From the NCBI GenBank assembly GCA_905250125.1, contig CAJNOL010000352.1:61099-125098 (forward strand): a stretch of 64,000 bases of DNA, read 5' to 3'. The stretch's first letter is position 1. Each line of letters begins with the position of its first letter. The notes under the pieces were generated by a model. The model saw only the letters and a program-made list of their open reading frames with translations, was not told the DNA's origin and ran no database searches. Shown here piece after piece: positions 1 to 12,040 of the stretch. This stretch comes from Rotaria sordida. Taxonomy: Eukaryota; Rotifera; Eurotatoria; Philodinida; Philodinidae. Both the position numbers and the translations under genes were made by a program.

Positions 1-400
1 GGAGGTTATGGTGGTGGTGGATTTGGAGGTTATGGTGGTGGTGGATTCGGAGGTTATGGTGGTGGATTCGGAGGTTGTGGCGGTGGACTAGGAGGTCTCG
101 GCGCATATGGGTGAGTCATTATCAATAGGTTTAATTCATTATGCTTATGTTATATTATTTATGCATAGTGGCGGACTTGGAGGCTTATCAGGTGGCGGTC
201 TTGGAGGCTTATTAGGTGGCTCACTCTGCGGTCCTAGAGCAATTGGTTTTGGTGTAACAACATCATCAACAACGGGCTTCGGTCCATTTGGAACCAGTAC
301 ATTTGGGGCCGGTAGATTTGGACGCGGCGGATTTGGAGGCGGTGGATTTGGAGGCGGCGGATTTGGAGGCGGCGCATTTGGACCATCTATAATTGGTTGA
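1..400 (+). CDS. Glycine-rich repeat protein, 3' part
   Basis: The window opens inside this gene. Exon 1-110 reads tandem GGYGGGGF-type repeats in frame 1. It is followed by a 58-bp intron (111-168, GTGAGT...ATGCATAG). Exon 169-400 continues in frame (GGLGGLSGG, then GGGFGGGGF repeats) to a TGA at 398-400, ending in GPSIIG. The joined codon is GG|T (Gly), so the repeat register is kept across the junction. Low-complexity Gly/Phe/Tyr/Leu proteins of this kind occur as secreted structural or cuticle-like proteins and as RNA-binding tails. The sequence alone does not decide between them, because the N-terminus lies outside the window. A proline-rich frame on the opposite strand is only the mirror of the Gly codons. 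Confidence 0.7.
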
Positions 401-1309
401 TAATTTAAAATCAAATTGTTCATCAATCAGTTCCACGAATGAATTAACTCAGCAGACCAATTAAATAATAACAAGTATTCTTATAATCCTTTAGAATTAA
501 AGAAAGATCAGTGAACGTTACAAACGTCTCTCGATTTCTTTTCTGCTTTCTTTATCTCAGGGCTTTCATTTATATCTTATTTTACTCATATTCTGCATCG
601 GCTTATTCTCGTTTCTTTCTCATCATTTTATGCTCTCGATAAATTTTTAGTTGCTTATTGATTTTTATTGTTGTGTGTTTTTTAATTCTGCAAATTTTTG
701 TGCTAATTTTCAGTTTCTATATATGGAAACGTTCAGATAGATACATATTGTTATTCGTATTTGTCTGTTGCATTTTCCATTTAGGTTTATTTTATCGAGT
801 TTTTTCGTCTTTCTTTTTTTTTCGTCAGTAAAATAAATTCATATCTGAATTTTTTTTTTTGTTTTTAATTTTTTTTTTTGTTTTTAATTTTTTCTCTCTC
901 ATCCTGCTACTACCTCCATTTTCCCCTGTTTTCAAGGTCTTAAATCTTTTTTTTATTCGATTTGCGCTAATTTTAAACATATCATATGATGCAATTATAT
1001 TATGAAACTGCGTTTAATTGTTGTCATTCTCATGGTTGTTTTAATTCGATGGATATTTGATTGTTGGTTGTTGATACGAATGTTGTGAAAGCTGTCATAT
1101 TAATACGACTATTTGATAGTAATCAAGGTTGAATAGATTCGTTTGTTGATTGTTGAAAGAAAAAAAAAAACATTAATGTATCTATATATCTTGAACATTA
1201 GTAATTGCGACATTAGAAATAAGGATAAGGGTAGAAATAATTAGGTGTAAGATGTTAGATTTTCGTGTGATATTTAACGTCTATTAATAATCATATTTTA
1301 TATCTCTAG
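401..1309. other. Spacer between Gly-rich gene and TMEM181-like gene
   Basis: T-rich non-coding sequence. It includes a duplicated GTTTTTAA-plus-T-run block near 848-890. A short hydrophobic reading frame begins with ATG near 1002 and stops after 28 codons. It is too short, and too close to the first recognised exon, to supply the missing TMEM181 N-terminus. No other feature is seen. Confidence 0.5.
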
Positions 1310-4300
1310 GCTTGCAATCAACTTATCTTATTCCATTTGAATTTTTTACATGAAAATATATATCAGTTTGAAATAAAACTTAATGGAATCGATGAAGAAC
1401 AACAACCTAGGAAAATAAAAAATGTTCAATTTTTCGTAAGAAAATTTATTTATTTTTTTTGTTTTTACAAAAAATTTATATATATATATATATTTGAAAT
1501 ATATTTTTTTTTTCTTTAATTATTTCTTTAGTTAAATACATTCAATCCAAAATTTACTCAATTTGAACTTGCTTTTCGTTTTTTCTTCTTAATATGTACA
1601 ATTGTAACTACGGTATGTGAGATTAATATTTTGAAAGAGAAAACTTAAGGGATCCATTCTTTCCGAATGTTAAAATCAAAAAGTTTTTCGTTTTTTGATT
1701 TTTCATTGTTACTATAACTTTGAAGTGTTCTCTATGAAATTCTATATAAATGAAGGTTCTACATTGTTAGTTTCTCGTAATGATAATTTCTAATAGTGTG
1801 GAGAGCATAGATCATGAACTTCTAACATTGCTGAACGCGACCTAATTTTCAATTATTTTAGTTGGAGAAAAAAAAAGGTCTAATACATACAGGAAAATTT
1901 GTTTTTCGTTTTTCTCGAAATCAATTTGTACACAAGAAAAAATTACAGAATCAACTACGTTTCTTTGACATAGTACGTTCAATTGAGCTGAAACGTTTGC
2001 TTACAGGTGTTGAACACTGTTTCGGGTACCAACAGTGTCTAGTATCTGTAAAAAAAAAACATTGAGCTCTATTGGACTTATTGCGACTGAGAAAGCAGAG
2101 TGATTTTTTAGTCTTTGCGATCTAACTATTTGTTAGAAGGAAGTATTTGAGAATTTGAAGCCTAGGACAACTTTTACTCTACTCATTGAAATTTATCTAT
2201 CATATATACTACAAAATACACTCAATAAATAATGAAGATCATAGTTAAAATTTACTGAATTATAAAAACAAAAATGATTTATTTATTTTTTTTCTAAAGT
2301 GTCTTTTTACAAAATCGATGCGCCGATTTTCAATTTTGGATTGGTCATTAGAACAACGATGGATGATATTTCTTCTCATATTTCTCGTTTTTTACAACGG
2401 TAAAATTAAAATTGTTTTTTCTTTTTTTTGTTATTTTTATCGTTATAATGAATATTCAATTCTTATAGATCCATTTTATCCATTAACATTCTTAGTAAAT
2501 AGTTCTTTTCCATTAATTCTTGATGGAGTTTTACAAGCAACTTTTCTTTGTACATTATTACTTTTTTGGTTAAGTGTTTATCATGGAATTCGTCAAGTTT
2601 GTTATTATTTTCAATCTTAAAATTATTTATTTTAGTTTTTTTTTTTTTGTCTTCCAGAATGTTCGTCGATTTATTCCATTTTATTTACCAAAAATAATAC
2701 TTGTTAGCTTACTTTGGATATTTTCTGTTGTACTCTCATCAGTACGTATTGGACAAGAATTTCGTGATCCAATGTATAATATGACAATTGACATAAGACA
2801 ATTTACTGTAAGTTAAATCAATTATTAAAAAAAAAAGAATTTTTCTTTGAAAATAAATTCATTTAGACATTTCGTATTATCTTTTATGTTGTTGGAATAG
2901 TTTATATTTTATATTTATTATTTCTTATTATTCGAGCATTTGGTGAACTTCGTAATATGCCATATTTTGGTATGTATTATTATTTGATTGTGTTTACGGA
3001 AGGTTGAAAAGTTATCAGATCGAACCATAGTTACACATCATTAATCGCCATAAGAAGTCTTATTCTTATACATAGTTGATACATTCTGTAGTGTTCAACA
3101 AGAAGACATAGTATTTAGTAGTAGTATTCATTTTTTGTAATGTAATCTAAAAGAAGTGTTGAAGTATAGGGGTAGAAATTTGCTCTACAGACTTTATAGA
3201 TATATTAGTAACGATTCGTCAATAGAGCCTATCGGATCGGGTTTGGATCTGAAATGTTTAGATCTGATGGACTCTAGCCGTCTGAGAAATATATAGAATG
3301 AACTAATCATCAAATACAAAAAACCGGAAAAAAATGATCTCGTATATTCAAGACGACTATCCAATTTCGATCAGAAAATTTCATTGAGAATATCGAAACA
3401 TGATTCGATCGGGCTCGAAAATTTTGGACCCGACTGACTCTACTCATAACAAACCGTGACAGATATAAGTGCAAGATTAATATGATAGCTGTCCTTCACT
3501 TTTCTTTCACATTAGCTGCAATATATTGTGATTAAAATCTTTCATCATCGACCTGCATTAAAAGTATGTAGAAATTCATAAAACGAAACATATATATAGT
3601 GATAAATTCTCTCTTTTATAATACCAGCAACTCCATCGTATTCCACGTTTTAATGCCGCAGAAATTGCACTATTCATTAAAAAGTAGTTCTCGATATTAT
3701 GAATTTAGATCACAGTATAGTTAATAGAATTCTGCTTAGCAAATTGTATTTCGAAAGATGACAATTTGTGTTAGTAGACAACAATTACTATATGAATTTT
3801 GTAGTTAAAATGCTTCAGTTGGGATCATTAGTTGTTCAATTAGTAATTAGATTACGGAATGAATCACTGGGAAATTCACAATATCAAAGGTGAGCTAATA
3901 TGAGTACGTACTTATACTCGATGAACTACACCATCTTGCTGAGCATTACAGAGTGTACCAACTATTATTTATAGGAATAAGACTTTTTATGAGGATTAAT
4001 GAGATAGACTTGGGTCTGGATCGAATTTCATGTGATTCTTAATTGTTATTACTTTTTTTTTTGAATAAATTTTATTTAGACATTCGTTTGAAATTTACAA
4101 CTCTTTTAATGCTTTGTGTTGTATCAATTTCAATTGTTATTACAACATTACGATTTGGTTCAGGCATTATAGAAGAAAATTTTGTACCAGAATTAGCATC
4201 ACGTTATAAAAATTCTGTTGAATTTCTTTCATTCTATAGTCTTATTAATTTATATCTTTATACAATGGCATATGTTTATTCTCCAGCAAAAAATGCTGCT

Positions 4301-4480
4301 ATTGATTCATTATTTCGTGATAATCCAACATTCTCAATGATTAATGATTCGGATGAAGAAGTTGTTTATGGGTAAAAAAAACATAAAATAAAATAAAATA
4401 GAATATTTAATTTATTTATCTTTATATTTTATTTTAGATCTGACCATGAAGTATCTCGATTAACATCAGTAGAAAGATAA
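1310..4480 (+). CDS. tmem181: TMEM181-like seven-transmembrane protein (5'-incomplete)
   Basis: Eight exons join in one frame: 1310-1435, 1532-1612, 2300-2399, 2469-2596, 2658-2807, 2867-2969, 4080-4371 and 4438-4480 (TAA), giving 340 codons. Motifs match TMEM181 in order: FNPKF...FRFFFL, then DPFYPLTFLVNS, then LLLFWLSVYHGIR, FYLPK, DPMYN, YLLFLIIRAFGELRNMPY, DIRLKF, and finally NSVEFLSFYSL, VYSPAKNA and DNPTFSMINDSDEEVVYGSDHE. About seven hydrophobic segments are present. TMEM181 belongs to the GOLD-domain seven-TM group. The first exon seen covers only the end of the lumenal domain (CNQLILFHLNFL), so the N-terminal part (roughly 100 residues in vertebrate proteins) is absent. Introns 1613-2299 and 2970-4079 are much longer than the others. 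Family assignment is firm; completeness is doubtful. Confidence 0.85.
2970..4079 (+). other. Long intron of TMEM181-like gene
   Basis: A 1.1-kb intron starting GTATGT and ending TTTATTTAG. It holds several locally less AT-rich patches (for example around 3220-3270 and 3350-3450) with repeated GATC/GGGTTTGGATC-like words. These look like old repeat debris. No coding exon or inverted repeat was recognised in it. Confidence 0.4.
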
Positions 4481-5516
4481 TTATCTCATATTTATCATCT
4501 AAACATTTCATCTTATTTTTTTGTTTCGTCTTTCAGTTTTAATGGATTGGGAATTCATTTATCTTTTATCTATTTGTCTTCGTTTATATCTTTAATCAAT
4601 TATTGTTATTAAATATATATATATAATTATCTCCGTTGTTCTTTAGTTCAATCGTAAAAAAAAATAATAAAATTGAAAGAATTATATGTAAAATAAAAGA
4701 TATAATATATGAAACAATTATTAATTAGACAAACAAAAAAAGACAAAGTCCTACTCGTCTGTATTAATAATGAATATGTATGGAGACATATTTATAAAAT
4801 CTATTGAGACATGTGAAGAATTCTTTTTTAACTACTGAACTTAGTTGTCGATGAAATATGATACGTTCTAATTGAAGCCGAAGAAATTCATAATCGAGAA
4901 AACTGAGTCTTCACAACTCAAAACTATCGATTCTATGTGATCTTGAACCATTAACAAACAAAAAATTGCATTTTATCAAACATCGAAACAATTGAATAAA
5001 ATTTTATTATGTAACTATTTCTAATATGATAAATAAGATAATTAAATAACTTTATAAATATAATTTGATATTATTCAAAAATGTTAAATAATTTATTACT
5101 ACTTGAAAAATAATTAATTGGATATTTTTAAAGAAAAAATGGAGTCAAAAGTATGATTTACAAAAAAAAAACACATTGAAAGTTTGATTGATCAATGAAT
5201 CAAAAAAAAGAAAAAGAAAATACAATCATATCATATCAATGAATAGTTTTACTTCAATTAAAAGTCATAAGTCTTAATAATATTGATAAAGTCTATTCAA
5301 TCAATAAAAATTTAGAAATATGATATGTCTTGTAAAGAAAATTAGTTAATTTAATGACTTTATAAATATCTTATATTATCATATTTTAATCAAATGACCA
5401 CACATTCAATATTCATCATACTAAATCTTAATTTAAAATTAAAAAAAAAAAGAAGCTTTTATTCATGCAATATGTATATATACAGTCAAAATTTGCTGTA
5501 ACTGTAAAAGAAAATA
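4481..5516. other. Convergent intergenic spacer
   Basis: AT-rich 3' flank shared by the + strand TMEM181-like gene and the - strand His/Gln-rich gene. It contains several AATAAA-like words usable as polyadenylation signals on either strand, and a short AT run near 4613-4625. No gene was seen. Confidence 0.4.
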
Positions 5517-6971
5517 CTACGATTCATTTTGGTGTTCTGTATTTTCTATAGCAGCATCTGCTGTTTTTAAGTCAATATTAATTGTTGTATTCATTGTATC
5601 ACTTATTTCATCATCAATATCAGTTAAACTAACCATTGATTTAATTGTATCATTTAATAATTGTAAATCATTATTTTCATCATTTTCTATTTTATCTAAT
5701 GAATCTAATGATTTTTGCAGAACTTTTTGACGCGTCTTTTTTGTACCATGTTTTTTCTTAATACGTGGTGGTGGTGGACTCCAAGACAATTGTTGTATAT
5801 CATCTGTTGTTGTTGTTTTTTTCGTAAAATAACCAAATGGACGTACAGGTGGAAAAATATAATTAGTTGCAGGTTGTTGTTGTTGTTGTAATTGTTGAAA
5901 TTGAGATAAACTTGATTCAATTTGGTCAGTGGAAGAATTAAATGGATCAACAATAGTTAATTTATTACAAACACATAATTGTTTTTCTGTACGCGTTAAA
6001 GTTTTTTCACGCAATTCGTGAATTCGTTTATCATGTGAACTCATTGCTGTTGGTTGTCGTTCTTGAATAACAAGTGGATTTAATCGTTGTCGATCATGTT
6101 CTAGTAAATTAATTGAACGTTGATTTAATAAAGGTAGATCAGTATTATGAATTCGTTCTCGTGTTCTATATTGATAAATAAGTCCCTGATGAATTGGTGG
6201 TTCTCGATACGTTCGTGTTGGTGTCGTTGGAAATGTTGGAGCATTAAAACGATATTCAGTTAAAGCTTGTGGTTGTTTTATTGGACGTTCATGATGTTGA
6301 TGTAATTTTGTTATTATAGTTCGATCATTTGTTGAAACATTACTTGATATATATGTTGATGCACTATCTAAATAATCAGCTGGCCGACGAACAAGACGAA
6401 ATTCTGCACGACGAAATTGTTTGATAAGATCATCAAGTGTTCCAACACGTATAGAATTACCTTCAATACCACTTAAATCATCGCTAACGATTGTTTTCAT
6501 TGTATTTGTTGACATGGTTATTGATGTTGGTTGTCGTATAAATGTTTTTGTTGTTGATGATGAAGGCATTGAACTTAATGTATCATTTAAATTTGGATTT
6601 GCATGATGACTATGTTGCATATGTTGAGGATGATAATGTTGTTGTTGTTGTTGATGATGATGATGATGATAATGATGGTGACGTCGACGACGTATATGAG
6701 TTTCTCTTAATGTATCTATATTTAAATCAGATTTCATACGAAGTTTATAAGCAAGACGATCAAGTGTTAAAGTATTTTTTTGATTATCCATTAATTCATG
6801 AAAAGCAAGAACTGATGATTGTTGTTCAGGTATTAAACGATTTGAATGTACTGTTGGGTAAGATGTTTTTGGAAAATATGGTTTACTCATGGAATATTCT
6901 CGATATGGATTTGAATTTAAATATTGCTCTAATCGAAGAAGACTTGATTCACTTAAAGAATCGAGTGTCAT
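5517..6971 (-). CDS. Uncharacterised His/Gln-rich protein, 484 aa
   Basis: A single long open frame from ATG (6971-6969) to TAG at 5517, 484 residues. No known domain was recognised. Visible features are a serine/leucine-rich N-terminus (SLSESSLLRLEQYL), an Arg/His/Gln-rich low-complexity block around residues 93-124, a second Gln run near residue 365, a basic stretch (RIKKKHGTKKTRQK), and an acidic, Asn-rich C-terminus. There is no signal peptide or membrane segment, so it is probably intracellular. Low-complexity runs are encoded by CAT/CAA triplets. Immediately upstream of the ATG is TTTTGTTTAG, an acceptor-like site 20 nt from the start. The frame stays open back to it, so either an upstream coding exon or a trans-spliced/5'-UTR junction is possible. 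Antisense Asp/Val-rich frames over the same bases are shadows. Confidence 0.65.
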   Translation of the reverse strand: MTLDSLSESSLLRLEQYLNSNPYREYSMSKPYFPKTSYPTVHSNRLIPEQQSSVLAFHELMDNQKNTLTLDRLAYKLRMKSDLNIDTLRETHIRRRRHHHYHHHHHQQQQQHYHPQHMQHSHHANPNLNDTLSSMPSSSTTKTFIRQPTSITMSTNTMKTIVSDDLSGIEGNSIRVGTLDDLIKQFRRAEFRLVRRPADYLDSASTYISSNVSTNDRTIITKLHQHHERPIKQPQALTEYRFNAPTFPTTPTRTYREPPIHQGLIYQYRTRERIHNTDLPLLNQRSINLLEHDRQRLNPLVIQERQPTAMSSHDKRIHELREKTLTRTEKQLCVCNKLTIVDPFNSSTDQIESSLSQFQQLQQQQQPATNYIFPPVRPFGYFTKKTTTTDDIQQLSWSPPPPRIKKKHGTKKTRQKVLQKSLDSLDKIENDENNDLQLLNDTIKSMVSLTDIDDEISDTMNTTINIDLKTADAAIENTEHQNES

Positions 6972-8516
6972 GGCTGTTGAATTAGTATAATCTAAACAAA
7001 ATAAATTGATTATTTAAAATAATATGATTAATTACAAAAAAAAAACAAACCAAAGACTATGTATTTGATTCATGTACATGATTCAAAATCAAGAAATCGA
7101 TTTATTTTGAGAATTTAATATAAGAAAAAAAATGTTATCTTTGATTGAAAGCTCTTGAAAAATAAATTCTTTTTATTTGAAACCATAGTAAATCTATACT
7201 TCAAAAAGCGTCGAGAATAATCAATGAATAAGTACAAATATAAGAAAATATTTCTATTCATTAGCATAATCAAATTTAGTTATAATATTCATCAAATATA
7301 TTAAATTTACAATTATATTAACAAAACATAAAAATTCAATCTGATTTAATAATCATCTACCGTTACATTGAAACATTTTTGGTTTATACTAGGATGCTTT
7401 AATATGAAATATATTCATCAAGATCATCTAACGTGATTTTTGGATATACAGAGAACAAATAATGTTATTAAATGTTTTAAAAATAACATCGAAAGAATTA
7501 AATAGGATCAACGATCAATTAACTTACTAGACGTTCAACTTCAACATCTATTTCTCTCTCTCTCTCTCTCTTTCTCTCACTTTTTATTTCCTATATCAAT
7601 GTCTCTTTGTTGATTCTTTTTCTCTTTTGTGTCTTTAGGTATTGTTGCTTAGGAAACATTACACATAACAATATAATTCTTAAAAAAATAGTTTAGAAAA
7701 AAAAAAGATTTCGAACAAACTTACATTACAGTATTCGGCTCTTTCTTTAGAGAAACTTCAATTCGTTACGAATGACTCATTTTCATTTTAGAAAATAAAA
7801 CCCTAGAAGTAGAAAATATCATGACAAAAGTAAAAAACCTTGACACATCTTCTTACTAATAGAAAAATACGACTAATATGTTTTTTATCTGACTCATATT
7901 CAACAAAAGATCATAATTTTCTTCTCCTGTTTCATCAAAACTACGACGCAAATGTTTCTATTTTAATCTCAGTTTTTTTTTCATATGTAGAACAATGCAT
8001 AGAGCTTCCACAAGTAAATAAGTGTTTAGTAAAATTTTGTAGTATTTTATCAAAAAAAAAAAACCAAAAATCTATGATTATGTTAATCAAAACAATTATA
8101 CATGTGTTATAAATAATTAGTTATATAGAATCACCAACCTGTTGAAGTATTTTTCTTGTTTCTTTTTCACAAAATTATTGATGTTGTCGTAAATCAAATT
8201 TTATTTACAATGCAACTGTCTTTCTCTCAATGTTAGTAATGATAAACGTCTTGTTTATTTGTGCATGCTGAGCAACAAAGAGAGAGAGAGAGAAATTTTT
8301 TGACAAACATGAGCGGAAAAAGAGAAAATGGGTAGTCGATGAGAGGGGGGATGGCTAATAAAAAGAAAAGTGATTTTTAAAAAGTCGCTCAAGTGCCCAT
8401 CGGGTGTATAGGTTGTGCATAAAGTGAAAAAAAAAAAGAAAAGAAAAAGAAAAGAAATGGAAATTGTTAGCAAACACACTTAATAAAAATTTTCTATAAA
8501 AATCATTTAAATTTAT
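6972..8516. other. Intergenic spacer with CT microsatellite
   Basis: AT-rich sequence with a CT run at about 7553-7579 and a GA run near 8278-8293. Short open frames here are unsupported by composition or homology. No gene was recognised. Confidence 0.45.
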
Positions 8517-8903
8517 TTAATAAAATAATTGATAAAAAAATATTAAAAAAATAATAAAATAGACAAGCGATTTAGATAATATTATTGAAGATGTTCGATT
8601 ACATAGATCATTTGAACAACATGTTTGACTAATAAATGAACCCATACTTATATCAGGTATAAAAGCACATCTTTTTTCTCCACAACCACGTCTTAATTTT
8701 CCAGCTGTTATTCCTTTCCAACAAAGTTTTGTATTTAAACATTCGATTTCATTGACGTTACCATCGCCTACATTTTCTGCTGGATTTAAACATGGATCAA
8801 CGGGTTTTTGTTTATTATGTATTTCACCAATACATGAATAACAACGAATTCCAAATACCAAATCAATATGAACAAAAACTATGATATATATGTATAATTT
8901 CAT
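8517..8903 (-). CDS. Ly6/uPAR-family GPI-anchored protein, 128 aa
   Basis: Intronless frame from ATG (8903) to TAA. Residues 1-18 are a hydrophobic signal peptide. Ten cysteines follow (about C21, C24, C38, C55, C61, C74, C79, C95, C96, C101), including the opening CYSC and the closing CCSNDLCN signature of the Ly6/uPAR three-finger fold. The C-terminus ends in a strongly hydrophobic stretch (YFIIFLIFFYQLF) preceded by small polar residues, as expected for GPI attachment. Members of this family are cell-surface modulators of receptors or ion channels; the partner cannot be read from the sequence. The length fits the family. An AG (CGAATAG) lies 3 nt upstream of the ATG. Confidence 0.8.
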   Translation of the reverse strand: MKLYIYIIVFVHIDLVFGIRCYSCIGEIHNKQKPVDPCLNPAENVGDGNVNEIECLNTKLCWKGITAGKLRRGCGEKRCAFIPDISMGSFISQTCCSNDLCNRTSSIILSKSLVYFIIFLIFFYQLFY

Positions 8904-9347
8904 CGTCTATTCGATACCTTTGTACATAAATAACCACGTGAAGAAAAAAACTTATATAGACAAAACACCACCTTGACAGAATGGATAAAAAAGTGAAAAT
9001 AAAACGATATAAAAAGCGTACTGCACGAAGAATGAAGAGAAATGTGTCTTGATATGTATTCTAATGAATACAACTCACATCGTTTTCTGTCATCAAATAT
9101 TAACTTCAAATCCTTACATATGCATTTATTTGATAACCATCAAACAATTTAATCTATTGTATTCGCACACAAAAAAAAACCTTGCATATTCTATCACTAA
9201 ACTTATGACTCTTACGAATAGACAATCATTCAAAATGATTATGTAAATATAATATTACATGCAAAGTCGTTTATTGTCTTCATGTCCCTATCTTATCTCA
9301 TTTTTGTTAGGTATCTAACGATAATATTTGTTGTTTCTTTTACTGTT
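8904..9347. other. Spacer between Ly6 gene and piggyBac element
   Basis: Upstream flank of the Ly6-type gene. Small open frames on both strands have AT-rich, low-information translations. No feature beyond a likely promoter region was seen. Confidence 0.35.
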
Positions 9348-10049
9348 TTAACCCTTTGGTTACGGGTTCTTTTTTTTTTAGATGAACCTTTTACTTTTCG
9401 TTCTAAAAGAGTCTCCAATAACCTTTGTTAGTATATGGAAGTATTTAGAAGTATTTTAAAGTACGATAATCTTCAAAACAACCTATCACACAAAGTCCAA
9501 CATTACAAATATCACACTGATAAAGTGTACCCCTACACTTTTTCTCGCGTCTGGTTGTATGATTACAGACTATACAAACTCTTTGTGCACTTTTCCCTGT
9601 TGGTATTTCTGGAACTAGAGACGTAAAATGGCGTGCAGTAAGACGTACAGGGTTATCCCAGATAATCAGACGACTAATTGCATATTGAGGGTGAGGATGT
9701 CTTTCAATCAATTACCGAATCAATTCCCTTCGAAATTTCCCAAATTGAATAGTTTTCTTATGCTTCACTTTGAATAGTATAGATGCGTTCAATGTTGATG
9801 CCCTCAAAAAAAAGAAAATATACCAGAATTTACTAGAGCGAGGTAAAATGTAAGAAACAAGCATGCCAGAACGTAAGAGAGAGCCCATAAACACATAGCA
9901 ATGCAGGATGATCACGTAATAATGTTGCCAAGATAAGAGAAAAAGAGAAGAGTTCTTTCGATAGAATCTAAATGATATTATAATGATGATAATATGTGAA
10001 AGAATTCAAAACGTATATATATATATGTGATCCGTAACTAAAGGGTTAA
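9348..10049 (-). mobile_element. piggyBac-type element, internally deleted
   Basis: TTAA target-site copies lie at 9348-9351 and 10046-10049. Just inside them are matching terminal inverted repeats: CCCTTTGGTTACGG on the left, and on the right the complement of CCGTAACTAAAGGG. This is the piggyBac signature (TTAA duplication, CCC-starting ends). The 694-bp interior keeps only the C-terminal part of a transposase on the - strand, so the element cannot mobilise itself. Both the ends and the coding remnant support the call. Confidence 0.85.
9445..9840 (-). pseudogene. piggyBac transposase C-terminal remnant
   Basis: Reading down the - strand, the frame shows SSKFWYIFFF, then STLNASILFKVKHKK, then FRRELIR, a TAA stop at 9714-9712, LIERHP, and then the Cys-rich tail VCIVCNHTTRREKK...YQCDICNVGLCVIGCFEDYRT. 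Order and spacing match the end of piggyBac transposases (the NAYILYK and FRxELI region followed by the C-terminal zinc-ribbon/RING-like cysteine domain). The stop falls inside the conserved RELI-x-LIE stretch, so the copy is broken there. The DDE catalytic core is absent from the element. No repaired reading is implied. Confidence 0.85.
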
Positions 10050-12040
10050 TACGTTCCTAATGCAATTAGATAGAACTTAATATTTTATGCTATCAAATCT
10101 ATCATTTTTTAAGATTGACTTGAAATAACATAATGAACTGTATTAATAAAAGAAAAACAAAATCAATATTAAATTTACATATATTCCAGTTATCATGAAA
10201 CATGTTTGTTCGAGTTTCCTTTCTATTGATATTTAGCAATAGGAATCTTTTTAATCCTATAAAAAAACTAAGCTGATTTCGGACATCTTCTATTAATGCA
10301 GCTGGCAAGTAGATCCATAGTTTTGTAATATAGAGTAATACTATAACTAGAAAAAAGGTGTAGGAAGACCTTAGTTTCCTGATCATGTCTATAGAGAAGG
10401 TCCAAGTTTCTATTTAAATGGAAATGAACTCTCTATCTCCTGCCTGGTTACGTCACTGATATAGAAGTCTTTTTTTTTAATGATATTATATGTGTATGAA
10501 AAATTCAATACTTGAATATCATTCTGTAAGTGTTTTATTTCTATTTAAAAATCAATCATCATTCCTATGAGTTCGAATCTATGGCTATGTTTTAATACTC
10601 TTTTCAATAAAAAAAAGTCAGATGAATATTTTTAGAATAACTTTTGATAGAAACAGAATACAATGCTGCGATTTTCATCGTTGAAATAAGGAGATGAAGT
10701 AACATTGAATTGTATATTATAGATTCTCCTAAGATGTCTTGTAAAGTATTTTTTTAATTAATTTTCTAAAACTAGTACCGAAAAACTAGTTTCTTATAGA
10801 ATAATAAAAAAAAAACAAAAAAAGTGATTTTTTTTTTTACAGCAATAACTTGAAAAATCAGTCGAGAGTTTTGAATCAAATACCAATAACTCCTCAATGA
10901 TTAAATGTAAAAATCTGAGACTTGTTTAGTTTTTTTTTTAGATCTTCGATTGACGATTTCAATACACACCTAATAATTGAAAATACAATGTAGTCACCTC
11001 ACAGAGTACATTAATTTTCAAAAAAGGTCGATTGAAAATCTTCAAAAACACCAGCTTACAAAATCATCTCTTCTTTCTAAAGCTGAAAATCCGTCGTTAT
11101 CTATCTTATTTCCGTCAACAGCTATTCAAAAAATAACTATCTGTCTTCTCTTTTGAAATGACCACTTAGAACTATGTACATACAATTTTGTAAATTTCTA
11201 TCCATGTTAATAGTATAATATAAAAAAGTTCAAATATTACTACAAATATATTTCTCTCTATTATGTCTACAGATAATGTACTGCATGAATTACAGACCGC
11301 TAACAATATCAATACAAACAATCTTTCGAACTGTTTTTTTGCTGTCAAAAACAGTTCGAAAATCTTTTGAACCTACTACTTAAATACTACTTAATTGTAC
11401 AAGTAAACAAAAACAATCTTTATATTTAATATATAGAATATTTCGAAAACAGCAAAAAAACACATTTATTATACTTTGTCTTCAAAATAAAGAATTAACA
11501 TTGATCGTTTTCATTACAATTACATTAGTATCCTGAACGAGTATGACTTTTCGCAACTGGATCCGAACCGAAGCTAACCCACATCAAGCAGATACTTTCA
11601 CAGTTCCAATACGGCTTTCAAACATTTGTTTTATATGAAAAAGTATACTATTTAATTTCTTCTGTAAATAATAACAAAAAAAGAGATCATCTCAAATTTC
11701 ACAAAAAACAACAAATGATTCAGAATTTACTTGGTATTTTTCTGCTTCTAAAATCCAAGCCATTTCGCTAAGTATACACTTGCTTATTGTTGATGACGCT
11801 GAAATGGAACACAATGTTGATGCCAAGCGTCATTATTGTGAATACATAAATGAATGCTTTTTCCATCACACGATAATACGTTTTCACCTTTTTAATAATT
11901 CATTTTCCTCTTCATGTATTCAGTTACTTTGTCGTATGGTTCATCATCATTTGTAGATGAATTTTCATTAAAAACGAATTCTTTTAGTCAAACAATAAAA
12001 TTTTCTCCCTGTATGACCTGTTCTCAAGTACAAAGTGATT
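10050..12040. other. Intergenic spacer
   Basis: About 2 kb of AT-rich sequence with homopolymer runs. Open frames such as the one at 10102-10386 give hydrophobic, low-information translations with no recognisable domain. Nothing supportable was seen. Confidence 0.4.

Noticed and set aside
145..426. Proline-rich open frame on the - strand
   Set aside because: It is the exact antisense of the glycine-rich exon and has no splice or start context of its own.
1002..1090. Short hydrophobic peptide starting MKLRLIVVIL as TMEM181 exon 1
   Set aside because: It hits a stop after 28 codons, and the space to 1310 cannot hold the missing lumenal domain.
6542..6985. Asp/Val-rich open frame on the + strand, 147 codons
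   Set aside because: Antisense shadow of the CAT/CAA low-complexity part of the 484-aa gene; composition comes from the triplet repeats.
8255..8479. 74-codon Phe/Ser-rich frame on the - strand
   Set aside because: Derived from a GA/CT microsatellite and poly-A tract next to the Ly6 gene.
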